Assembly: GCA_015063135.1 (NCBI GenBank)
Contig: SUTA01000005.1
Location: 1-64,000, forward strand
DNA: 64,000 bases
Origin: Thermoplasmata archaeon
Lineage (GTDB): Archaea; Thermoplasmatota; Thermoplasmata; Methanomassiliicoccales; Methanomethylophilaceae
Direction: 5' to 3'
Positions 6,831 to 14,431 of the stretch are shown piece by piece. Both the position numbers and the translations under genes were made by a program. The first letter of the stretch is position 1, and every line of letters starts with the position of its first letter. The notes beneath the pieces are model-generated. The model saw only the letters and a program-made list of their open reading frames with translations. It did no database searches and had not been told where the DNA came from.

Positions 6831-7884
6831 GATCCCCATGGACGGCGCGGCCTTCGGACCCATGTCCAGGGACCCGGGTATCCACAGCAGGATAGCCGAG
6901 TGCATCGCACCCGGCATAAGGGGCATGGACACGGTCAAGAAGGCCTTCGCCCTGGCCATGTTCAGCGGGAAGGGGAGGCCCGACGGGTACGGAGGGTACG
7001 TCCGCGGGGACGTGAGCGTCCTAGCGGCCGGCGACGTGACCATGGGGTGGTCGTCCATCCTGAGATCAGCGAGCTATCTGTGCCAGGGGTCGGAATACAC
7101 CCACGTCTGGCCATGGTACTGCGCCGGTACCGACCAGGTCGTTAGCGACCTGCCCATTTCGGCGTTCCCCGACGACGGGGGCCTGATGTGCATAGACGGC
7201 ATCGAGATGCTGGACGACGACGTCCAGAAGGGGCTGTCGGACATGCTGGAGACCGGGTTCTACTCGGCCGGGGGGACGCTCTGCAAGGGCGGCCACCCCG
7301 TACTCGCGGTCTGCAACCCCAAGTACAAGCGCTTCATCGAGGAGGAGCCGATGGCGGATCAGCTGGACCTGGACGTCCGGCTCCTGTCCAGGTTCGATCT
7401 CGTCCTGGTATGCACGGACGATTTCGACAACGCCACCGACCTGGAGGTCGCCGAATCCATGCTGGCGGGGGAGATGTGCACCTGGCAGAAGCCGCCCTAC
7501 GATGCGGACACGCTCAGGCGCTACATATCGTATGCCAGGGCCCTCGACCCGGCGATGACCCGCGAAGCATCGGAGGTCCTCAAGGACGCATACCTGGCGC
7601 TCAGGGACCAGATGCGCATATGCACGCCCAGGCAGCTGAACTCGATGATCAGGATATCCAAGGCGTTCTCCAGGATGCGCCTGGGCGGGACGGTGTCGGA
7701 AGGGGATGCGGAGAAGGCCTCGGACCTCATGTTCCGCACGCTGGAAGACATACGTGGCAAGCCCGAGGGCATGATTCCGGGGACGGGTCTCCGAACGGTC
7801 TTGACTCCGTGTAATGCTGAATGGTTACGCGCCATTAACTATGGGTTCCAGATGGCTCATACGCCGCAACCTTTGCGGCGGTGA
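6823..7884 (+). CDS. MCM-like AAA+ protein with degenerate ATPase site
   Basis: The 353 residues align with the AAA+ half of MCM replicative helicases and lack the N-terminal DNA-binding half. Seen: RGDVSVLAAG before the P-loop; GDVTMGWSS at 70-78 in place of GDPGxxKS, with the essential lysine replaced by tryptophan; LMCIDGIEML at 121-130 in place of CIDEFDK, with the catalytic glutamate replaced by glycine; a sensor-1 CNPKY near 164; the arginine finger LLSRFD at 187-192; and a sensor-2 TPRQLN near 262. It therefore should not hydrolyse ATP on its own and may be a regulatory or scaffold subunit. It is coupled to the repeat microprotein and to the nuclease gene. The last 35 residues look non-native. 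Confidence 0.75.
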   Translation: MTEIPMDGAAFGPMSRDPGIHSRIAECIAPGIRGMDTVKKAFALAMFSGKGRPDGYGGYVRGDVSVLAAGDVTMGWSSILRSASYLCQGSEYTHVWPWYCAGTDQVVSDLPISAFPDDGGLMCIDGIEMLDDDVQKGLSDMLETGFYSAGGTLCKGGHPVLAVCNPKYKRFIEEEPMADQLDLDVRLLSRFDLVLVCTDDFDNATDLEVAESMLAGEMCTWQKPPYDADTLRRYISYARALDPAMTREASEVLKDAYLALRDQMRICTPRQLNSMIRISKAFSRMRLGGTVSEGDAEKASDLMFRTLEDIRGKPEGMIPGTGLRTVLTPCNAEWLRAINYGFQMAHTPQPLRR

Positions 7885-9014
7885 AAGCCATGGATGCAAA
7901 CATAGAGAAAGAGGGCATCAGGAACCCGCTCAGGAGGAACCTGAAGGACAGCGTGTTCTCCGACCTGTTCTCGGAGGAATGGTACGCAACTGATCTTGCG
8001 AGGGAGCTCGTTCCGGAGATACCCGAGGGCACCCCTGTGAGTGTGACCAATGTCGGCGGCGTGCTGTCGACCGGTCCGATCCACGACCTGATGCTGATAG
8101 CTGGCGAATGCGCCATCATCGCAGCGGAAGCCCAGTCGACGGACAACCCGAACATGCCCTTCAGGATACTGTTCTACGGGTCGGATGCCCTCGCCGCCAT
8201 GACGCGCAGGCTCGACCTGGATACGCTGGGCAGCACCCGCGCGAAGATACCTAAGTTCCGCGCCTTCGTGATATACACCGGGACCGCGGAGGTGCCGGAC
8301 GTCATGAGGCTGTCGGACAGCTACTCCGAGATCGTCCCGGGAGAGGGCAGCCTGGAGGTGGTCGCCCATGTGATCCATGCGGACAACGCGCCCAGGGGGT
8401 CGAGAGTCCGCGAGTACATCGAGTTCTGCCAGACGGCCGACAGTTGCAGGGATGAGACCGGTGGTGACATGGATAAGTTCGCACACCTCCTCAAGGAGAG
8501 GTGCGAGAAGGCAAATATACTCCAGGACTACCTAATAGAGAGGTGGGTAGAGGTCATGGGATACTACGAGGAGCTGTTCAGCCAGGAGGCGGCCAACAGG
8601 CACATGTGCAAGAACGCCTGGGAAGAAGGCAGGATCGAGGGCAGGGAAGAAGGAAGGGAAGAGGGACTGGCGGAAGGCATGAAGAAGGGACATGCGGAAG
8701 GATGTGCGGAAACAACAGAAAAGGAACGCAGGGAATTCGCGATAAGGCTCCTTGCCATCGGCACTGATCCCGAACAGGTCGCCGAACTCTCGAGACTCAG
8801 TATCGACTATGTCATGGAACTGATGGGTTCCCGGACAAATCGAAACATGAACGGTTCAACCGCCGTTCAACTATGGATGAAGCCTAGGGGCGCCCGAAGG
8901 CGCCCCCGGCATTGTTTTGATCAGAAGATCTTGGTCTTGGCGCCGGAAGCTGCGACGATCTCCGCGTGCCCTCCCTGGAGGGTGAAGAACGCGAACTGCC
9001 AGCCGTTCTCGTAG
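7881..9014 (+). CDS. Rpn/PD-(D/E)XK nuclease-transposase family protein
   Basis: A GTG start overlaps the TGA of the MCM-like gene; ATG 7890 is the alternative. Residues 20-200 carry the Rpn-type nuclease core with D69 and the E83-A84-Q85 motif of the PD-(D/E)XK fold. The C-terminal part has the typical charged repeats (EEGRIEGREEGREEGLAEG) and a final small helical domain ending near residue 317. Rpn proteins promote RecA-independent recombination or act against phage. The frame runs on beyond position 8830 through a GC hairpin and 94 bases into the opposite gene; the native end is probably earlier. Confidence 0.75.
   Translation: MKAMDANIEKEGIRNPLRRNLKDSVFSDLFSEEWYATDLARELVPEIPEGTPVSVTNVGGVLSTGPIHDLMLIAGECAIIAAEAQSTDNPNMPFRILFYGSDALAAMTRRLDLDTLGSTRAKIPKFRAFVIYTGTAEVPDVMRLSDSYSEIVPGEGSLEVVAHVIHADNAPRGSRVREYIEFCQTADSCRDETGGDMDKFAHLLKERCEKANILQDYLIERWVEVMGYYEELFSQEAANRHMCKNAWEEGRIEGREEGREEGLAEGMKKGHAEGCAETTEKERREFAIRLLAIGTDPEQVAELSRLSIDYVMELMGSRTNRNMNGSTAVQLWMKPRGARRRPRHCFDQKILVLAPEAATISACPPWRVKNANCQPFS
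8887..8906. terminator. GC hairpin with CGAA loop
   Basis: Perfect 8-bp stem GGGGCGCC/GGCGCCCC with loop CGAA, followed on the plus strand by TTGTTTTG. It lies between two convergent genes and fits a terminator. Confidence 0.5.
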
Positions 9015-9787
9015 TAGACCTTGGCGATGTCGGGCAGGGCCTCCTTCAGCATGGGGTACAGCCTGGGGTCGTCCGAGAAGACGGCCTTGCCGTCCCACCT
9101 GAGGAACTTGCCCTCGCTGAAGGCGAGGATCTCGCACATGGGATTGTCCTTCAGCTGCTTGTAGACCTCCTTGAAGGTCCCGACGCCGAAGTAGATCCTC
9201 CCATCCAGGTTCAGCTTGAGCCCGAGGACCCTCATCCTGGGCCTGTTCCTCTCGACCGTGGCGAGGGTGAACGTTCCGGCCTGGGAGAGGAAGACGTCGA
9301 TGTACTCCATAGCGGACAGGTCGACCTCGAGCGGAGCGGCCAGCTGCAGGATCCACTTCTTCTCCTCCTCGGTGACCTCGCCGTCGATGGCGCAGACCAG
9401 CAGGCAGAGGAGGATGATGTCCCCCTTCATCTCCTGGCTGATGAGGCCCAGGAGGTCGACCATGGTATCGATTACCTTCCTGTAAGCGCCGGAATCGTCG
9501 AGCCCCATGTCCTTGAATATCTGGACGCCCTCCTCGTAGGTGACGTCCTTCTCCTTCATCTGGTCGAACATGGGCTTGAGGAGCTTGAATTCGCCCTCGG
9601 ACAGCTTGCCGTCGGCGGCGACGGAGGCGAGGATGAACTCCATGTATGCGGACAGCCCGTCCCTGCCGTCTACCATGACCTGGGACAGCTCCTCCATGAC
9701 CCTCACGGAGATCTCGTTGAAGACCTGGTTGAACTGCTGCGGATCCATCTCCGCGAGTTTCTTGCACTGAGCGTCAAAATCGTTCAT
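8921..9787 (-). CDS. TerB-like plus PNPOx-like two-domain protein
   Basis: Start taken at ATG 9787 because a TATA element (TTTATACC on the minus strand) lies about 23 bases upstream; the frame itself is open to 9859. The 288-residue protein has an N-terminal helical half with two repeats of the TerB kind (LASVAADGKLSEGEF and LVCAIDGEVTEEEK, acidic metal-binding signatures) and a C-terminal half (GTFTLATVERNRPRMRVLG to the end) of the flavin-binding pyridoxamine-phosphate-oxidase-like fold. The combination suggests a flavin- or redox-linked stress function. The substrate is unknown. Confidence 0.75.
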   Translation of the reverse strand: MNDFDAQCKKLAEMDPQQFNQVFNEISVRVMEELSQVMVDGRDGLSAYMEFILASVAADGKLSEGEFKLLKPMFDQMKEKDVTYEEGVQIFKDMGLDDSGAYRKVIDTMVDLLGLISQEMKGDIILLCLLVCAIDGEVTEEEKKWILQLAAPLEVDLSAMEYIDVFLSQAGTFTLATVERNRPRMRVLGLKLNLDGRIYFGVGTFKEVYKQLKDNPMCEILAFSEGKFLRWDGKAVFSDDPRLYPMLKEALPDIAKVYYENGWQFAFFTLQGGHAEIVAASGAKTKIF

Positions 9788-9834
9788 GCCCTGGAATCGA
9801 TACGATGGTATAAAACCGTTCGAAAAGCTGGCTG

Positions 9835-11268
9835 CTATCTGGACAGAGCTTCCATCCACAAGAGATGCTGGCTGTCCCCTCGGTAGATGGAGAATACGCC
9901 GAACATGTCGGCCAGCCCGAGGACCAGCATGAAGCTCAGCAGTATGGGGCAGACGAACTTGATCATGACCTCGAACAGCTCCTTCGAGCGGAACTGCTGC
10001 CCTTCGGCCTCAACCTCGTCGGTTATCGCCCTGGTCTTGATCACCACCGCGATGAACACGCAGGTCAGGATGGCCGCTATGGGCATCATGATGCTGTTGG
10101 TCAGGGTGTCGAATATCCCCAGTATCCCTGCGCCCTGGTCGAAGGGGCCCAGGTCGGTCATCAGCGGCCCGAAGCCCAGGACCGCCAGGATGCCCAGCGG
10201 GATCAGCACTATGAGGGACAGGACGATGGCCCTGTTGCGCCTGCCGTTCGTGGCATCGCTGAACACCGATACCACGGCCTCCAGCAGGGAAACGGCGGAG
10301 GTCAGCGCTGCGAACAGCACGAGGAGGTAGAACACCGGGGCGATGAACTCCCCGCCCGGCATGCTGGAGAACACGTCGGGCATGGCCTCGAACATCAGTC
10401 CCATCCCCTTCTCGTCGCCCATCCCGAAGATGTACGCCGGGGGGACGATCATCAGGCCGGCTAGGATCGCCACGACGGTGTCGATGAGGGAGATGTTCCT
10501 CACCGATTTCTCTATGCTCGTGTCCTTTCTCATGTAGGACCCGTACGTTATCATGATGCCCATCGCCAGGGACATGGAGTAGAACACCTGGCTGATGGCC
10601 CCGAGGAATGTCCCGCCGGTGAGCTCGCCGATGTCGGGGCTCAGATAGAACCTCACCCCGTCCCAGATGCCGTCGAGGGCGATCAGGTTGTACGCCGATA
10701 TCCCGATGATCATCACGAGGAGCGCCGGCATGAGGACCCTGCTGACCTTCTCGATGCCCTTATCCACGCCCAGGAGGACGCAGACGAAGCACAGGCCGGC
10801 GAACACGAAGAACCATATCGCGGGGTCGCCGAGGCCGGCTATCCCGCCGGTGACGTAGTCCCACCAGTAGTTGCCGGCGTACCCGCTCATATCGGACAGA
10901 TGGCCGAGGGCCGTCTCGGCGAACCATTTCGCCACCCAGCCGCCTATCACGAAGTAGTACGAGACGACGAATATAGGGACCAGCGCGCATATCACGCCGA
11001 GCCACCTGTACTTCCTGGCGAGCTCGCCGAATGCGTGCAGGCAGGACTTCCCGGTCTTCCTGCCGATGGCTATCTCGGCTATCATCAGGGAGAATCCGAA
11101 CGTCACCGCCACGAGGATGTAGATGATCACGAATATGCCGCCGCCGTAGTGGGAAGCGAGGTACGGGAACCTCCACAGGTTGCCCAGGCCCACGGCGGAT
11201 GCCGCCGCGGCCAGGACGAATCCTATGTAACCCGAGAATTTCGCGCGCTCCCCATTCTCATGCGACAT
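9835..11268 (-). CDS. Sodium-dependent symporter, SNF/NSS family
   Basis: A 477-residue neurotransmitter:sodium symporter homologue with 11-12 membrane helices. The first helix has the unwound substrate- and sodium-binding sequence GLGNLWRFPYL. Prokaryotic members carry amino acids such as tryptophan, leucine or branched substrates together with Na+. It stops at TAG; if that codon were read, the protein would gain a tail that overlaps the promoter of the downstream gene, so termination is more likely. Confidence 0.9.
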   Translation of the reverse strand: MSHENGERAKFSGYIGFVLAAAASAVGLGNLWRFPYLASHYGGGIFVIIYILVAVTFGFSLMIAEIAIGRKTGKSCLHAFGELARKYRWLGVICALVPIFVVSYYFVIGGWVAKWFAETALGHLSDMSGYAGNYWWDYVTGGIAGLGDPAIWFFVFAGLCFVCVLLGVDKGIEKVSRVLMPALLVMIIGISAYNLIALDGIWDGVRFYLSPDIGELTGGTFLGAISQVFYSMSLAMGIMITYGSYMRKDTSIEKSVRNISLIDTVVAILAGLMIVPPAYIFGMGDEKGMGLMFEAMPDVFSSMPGGEFIAPVFYLLVLFAALTSAVSLLEAVVSVFSDATNGRRNRAIVLSLIVLIPLGILAVLGFGPLMTDLGPFDQGAGILGIFDTLTNSIMMPIAAILTCVFIAVVIKTRAITDEVEAEGQQFRSKELFEVMIKFVCPILLSFMLVLGLADMFGVFSIYRGDSQHLLWMEALSR

Positions 11269-11459
11269 TGCCGGCTGATTGGCATCTCAGATAAAGGTCT
11301 TTACTAACTTTTTTATAAGGCAACCCTCGGATGGATGGTATGGCCATTCCCGACAATCATCCATAATGCCCCATCTGGATGGATGATGGATTATCCAACA
11401 TCCGCCTACAGCCATATTGCCCATATATCCAGGACCGCGATTCCGATTCAGGGATTGCC

Positions 11460-12113
11460 ATGATAGGGAAGATACTGATAGCTGTCGATGGCAGCGATAA
11501 CAACAAGAAGGCAGTGGACGAGGCCGTGGCCCTCGCCAAGGCACTCGGAGCCGAGCTCAGCGCGGTGTACGTCACAAACAACGCCGAAATCAGACCCAAC
11601 GCCTTCGGAGGGGATGCGAGCGCCCAGGAGAGGGCCGCACTCGTTGAGAAGGAGTCCAAGGAGGCGTTCTCCTACATCAACAAGGCCGCCGAGGCCGCCG
11701 GGATCAAGCTCAACTGCATACTGGCCTCCGGCCAGCCCGGCACCGAGATCGTGAAGCTCACGTCCGATTACGACCTCATCGTCTGCGGGACACTGGGCCG
11801 CACCGGGCTGTCGAAGGTGATCATAGGCAGCGTCTCCTCTGCCATCGTGAAGTACTCGGAGTGCCCCGTGATGGTCACGCGCCGAGACATTCAATGCGGG
11901 GGCCCAGCCCCCGCCCTTCCGTATGCCCCGCATGTCCTGGGGCGGATGGCAAAACCAATTATATCCGAAGTTCTTAGAGGGCTTGCTGCGAATGTAGTCC
12001 AGCGGTTAGGACGGATGCTTCCCAAGCCTCTGACCCGGGTTCGAATCCCGGCATTCGCACTCACTTATCATATCGATCGTCGGAATGGGCGGAGCCTTCG
12101 CGCCGCCGATTAG
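11460..12113 (+). CDS. Universal stress protein (UspA family)
   Basis: Start chosen at ATG 11460 because the family begins with MIGKILIAVDGSD; the frame is open further upstream. Residues 1-142 are a complete UspA domain with the ATP-binding GxxGxxG...S pattern (GTLGRTGLSKVIIGSVSSAI) and end in CPVMVTRR. The native protein should stop near 11890. No stop occurs there: the frame continues through a GC hairpin and across the whole tRNA-Gly gene to 12113, which cannot be a normal coding end. Confidence 0.85.
   Translation: MIGKILIAVDGSDNNKKAVDEAVALAKALGAELSAVYVTNNAEIRPNAFGGDASAQERAALVEKESKEAFSYINKAAEAAGIKLNCILASGQPGTEIVKLTSDYDLIVCGTLGRTGLSKVIIGSVSSAIVKYSECPVMVTRRDIQCGGPAPALPYAPHVLGRMAKPIISEVLRGLAANVVQRLGRMLPKPLTRVRIPAFALTYHIDRRNGRSLRAAD
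11896..11914 (+). terminator. GC hairpin after the universal stress gene
   Basis: Perfect 8-bp stem GCGGGGGC/GCCCCCGC with a CCA loop directly after the conserved end of the protein and 74 bases before tRNA-Gly. No T-run follows. Confidence 0.45.
11988..12059 (+). tRNA. tRNA-Gly (anticodon CCC)
   Basis: Acceptor GCGAATG pairs fully with CATTCGC; D-arm GTCC/GGAC; anticodon loop TTCCCAA gives CCC; T-arm CGGG-TTCGAATC-CCGG. The anticodon stem has one T-C mismatch. CCA is not encoded. A TATA-like AATTATATCC lies about 25 bases before the 5' end. Confidence 0.93.
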
Positions 12114-12631
12114 AAATTAACCGCGGCGGACGCTACCTGGAACACAATGATAACATCCGCCGCGTCGGGGCCGCTCTCCCGGCCATCCCTTCCCTGCGGG
12201 CGTATCGAACGATAGCCTGGGTCATACATCCTCTCCGGCTTCCCAGTTGCCGGAAGCAGGGTGCATGACTGGAAGGGTTGATGCCGGGCTCTGGCGGCGC
12301 TTCACCTCGGCGGTGAGCCATGGAGGTGCACGGTTCCCCATGGCGGCGCCGCGGGCCCGTAGTGCCATCCCTTGGGGAGAGGATCCAGGCCGCTTATGGG
12401 ATGGAAGCGACGATCTCATGCTCCAGCGGCCCGGCATCCTTGGCATCCTGTGGATGCCTGTTGGACGACAACAAACGCAACTACAGTTTTGTATTATATA
12501 AAACAGACCAAAGGATTGTCGGGAAATGTGCAACCGGAAACAAGCATCCAAAACGTTCTTTTCCCAACATTAAAAAGCAAGGACGGTTTAGCGTCCATCG
12601 ACGCGCCCCGTAGGGGCGCGGAGGTAAATCG
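12060..12631. other. Long intergenic region with one promoter
   Basis: About 570 bases without a convincing gene; the few open frames have no family likeness. A strong TATA-like TATTATATAAAAC lies at 12490-12502. The GC hairpin at 12602-12620 and a ribosome site just after it belong to the leader of the transglutaminase gene. The part before 12480 shows nothing clear. Confidence 0.5.
12602..12620 (+). promoter_or_regulatory. Leader hairpin directly before the ribosome binding site
   Basis: Perfect 8-bp stem CGCGCCCC/GGGGCGCG with a GTA loop. The last stem base touches the GGAGGT Shine-Dalgarno sequence at 12620-12625, six bases before ATG 12632. The placement could shield or present the ribosome site; it could also simply be a terminator of an upstream transcript. 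Confidence 0.4.
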
Positions 12632-14431
12632 ATGAACGGAACGGCGGTAGCGGCGATCATCGCGGTTGCGATCGTGGCGGTCGGCGGCGGAGCGGCCTAT
12701 GCCATGGGCGTCTTCGACAAGGACGGCGGCAGCGAAGGCGATGACGATTGGACGGACCACATCGGCGAGTACACCACGTACGAGACCAGAGGGACGATTG
12801 AGCGCTTCATGCAAAAGACATCCTGGACCGGGACGGCCACCAACACCCTGCTCTACATGGACGAGGATACTGGCTACTGGTTCATCAATTACTACTCAGA
12901 GTACTCCTACCCTTACGATCCGGAAACGTATGTACACGATTCCAACCAATGGGGTATGAGCGAGGATTATGAGGAAAAGGTTGAGGAAGAAACACCGGTC
13001 GATACGAAGTATTTCGGCACCAAGACCTGCACCCACGTCGTCCTAAGCAACAAAGTTACCGGCCATACCGAGGACCAATACGTCGGCGTGGACGACGGCA
13101 TCACCTATTATGTTGTGGCTGTGACTGTCTCCGGAGCAGGATTGAACAAAGTCGTCCAGACCACATACATGGACTATGTCGGCGAGGGAAAGAAGAAAGT
13201 CGACATTGATTTCGATGTCACTCTCTTCGCCGACGGCGACATCGAAGTCTCCGGAGCCGGAACCTACGTGGTCGGGAAATCAGTCACGGTCACCGCGACT
13301 GGCGGCAACTTCTTCGGATGGTATGACTTTAACGTATCCGCCGACACTCCCATCACCACAGAGAGGAGCTACACCTTCAACATCACTAGAGACACATCCC
13401 TATACGCCCTCACGGGTGCGGCAGACAAGAGCTACGAATCAGGGAAGCCCGTCACACTACAATCCGGAAAGGATCTTGTCGACGCCACCTGGACCATCAC
13501 CATGTACGACCGGACCATCGGGGAAGAGGTCAGCACCGACTCAATAGATGGCGCCAGCCCCACATACACATTTGATGTCCCCGGAGACTACAGGATAACT
13601 ATTATGGGAACTACCTCCTCCGGCGAGGTATACAACGGCTATCGCGCCCTCTATGTAGACGGGGACCTTACAAATACGTACGAACTAAAAGTCGGCAACG
13701 TGACCGAAACCATGGAGTTGTCCATACTGTTCAGCGACTACGTCGAGTACATGGACAAAATGGACATAAGCGAAAGGAAAGATATTCCCGATGATCGTGA
13801 GAAGCATTACTCTGAGTTCGTGAAGGCAGACACCGTATACATCAAGCAAGTTGCGGAATACTTCCTAAACCTCCAGGAGAAGTACTCCCTAACCGATATT
13901 GAGTTGGCTGCCGCGGTGCTATCTCTCACACAATACATCCCATACGAACTTGACTCCGATACTCACAGAGTCTCTGAGTACTGGAACTATCCTGTAGAGA
14001 CCCTCTACCTCAAGAAAGGTGACTGCGAAGACGGTTCAATTCTATGTAGCGCAATCTTTAAGGCGCTCGGGTTCAAAAGCTGCCTGATCCTGATGTCTGG
14101 ACATATGGCTGTCGGATTCCTCGGGACGGACATGAAAGGTTTTGATGATTGGACTTCTCCTGACAATCCATTTACTCCGAATGGCTACTACTACGGTGAA
14201 ACCACCTCGACCAGTTACAAACTCGGAGAGATACCCAGGGACAGCAGGGGCAGAATCAGTGTAACCTTCATTGCCGAAATCCAGATTAGTACCGGGTACG
14301 ACGAGGACAGCCGATCCAATCGGGGGCCACCTGGCCCCCTCCAAACCCTTTCCCTTGCCTTTCTTCTCAGGCGTACATGTCCTCGAGGGACACCAGGCGC
14401 ACGTTCGGGTCCTTCGATGCGATGTCCCTGA
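12632..14431 (+). CDS. Anchored transglutaminase-like surface protein
   Basis: A 599-residue frame beginning with a membrane anchor (residues 5-25). Residues about 180-350 are beta-rich, with an InlB-type repeat-like segment and a PKD-like segment (GASPTYTFDVPGDYRITIMG). Residues about 420-545 form a transglutaminase-like cysteine protease fold with the catalytic Cys in KKGDCEDGSIL and His in SGHMAVGF. It probably acts outside the cell on proteins or peptides. The protein should end near 14300; the frame passes through the next hairpin into the opposite gene without a stop. Confidence 0.7.
   Translation: MNGTAVAAIIAVAIVAVGGGAAYAMGVFDKDGGSEGDDDWTDHIGEYTTYETRGTIERFMQKTSWTGTATNTLLYMDEDTGYWFINYYSEYSYPYDPETYVHDSNQWGMSEDYEEKVEEETPVDTKYFGTKTCTHVVLSNKVTGHTEDQYVGVDDGITYYVVAVTVSGAGLNKVVQTTYMDYVGEGKKKVDIDFDVTLFADGDIEVSGAGTYVVGKSVTVTATGGNFFGWYDFNVSADTPITTERSYTFNITRDTSLYALTGAADKSYESGKPVTLQSGKDLVDATWTITMYDRTIGEEVSTDSIDGASPTYTFDVPGDYRITIMGTTSSGEVYNGYRALYVDGDLTNTYELKVGNVTETMELSILFSDYVEYMDKMDISERKDIPDDREKHYSEFVKADTVYIKQVAEYFLNLQEKYSLTDIELAAAVLSLTQYIPYELDSDTHRVSEYWNYPVETLYLKKGDCEDGSILCSAIFKALGFKSCLILMSGHMAVGFLGTDMKGFDDWTSPDNPFTPNGYYYGETTSTSYKLGEIPRDSRGRISVTFIAEIQISTGYDEDSRSNRGPPGPLQTLSLAFLLRRTCPRGTPGARSGPSMRCP

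Noticed and set aside
6823-7884. Functional MCM replicative helicase.
   Set aside because: The N-terminal half, the Walker A lysine and the Walker B glutamate are missing.
7881-9014. Rpn-family protein as the transposase of an insertion sequence.
   Set aside because: There are no terminal repeats and the gene is translationally coupled to its upstream neighbour, so it looks like an operon member.
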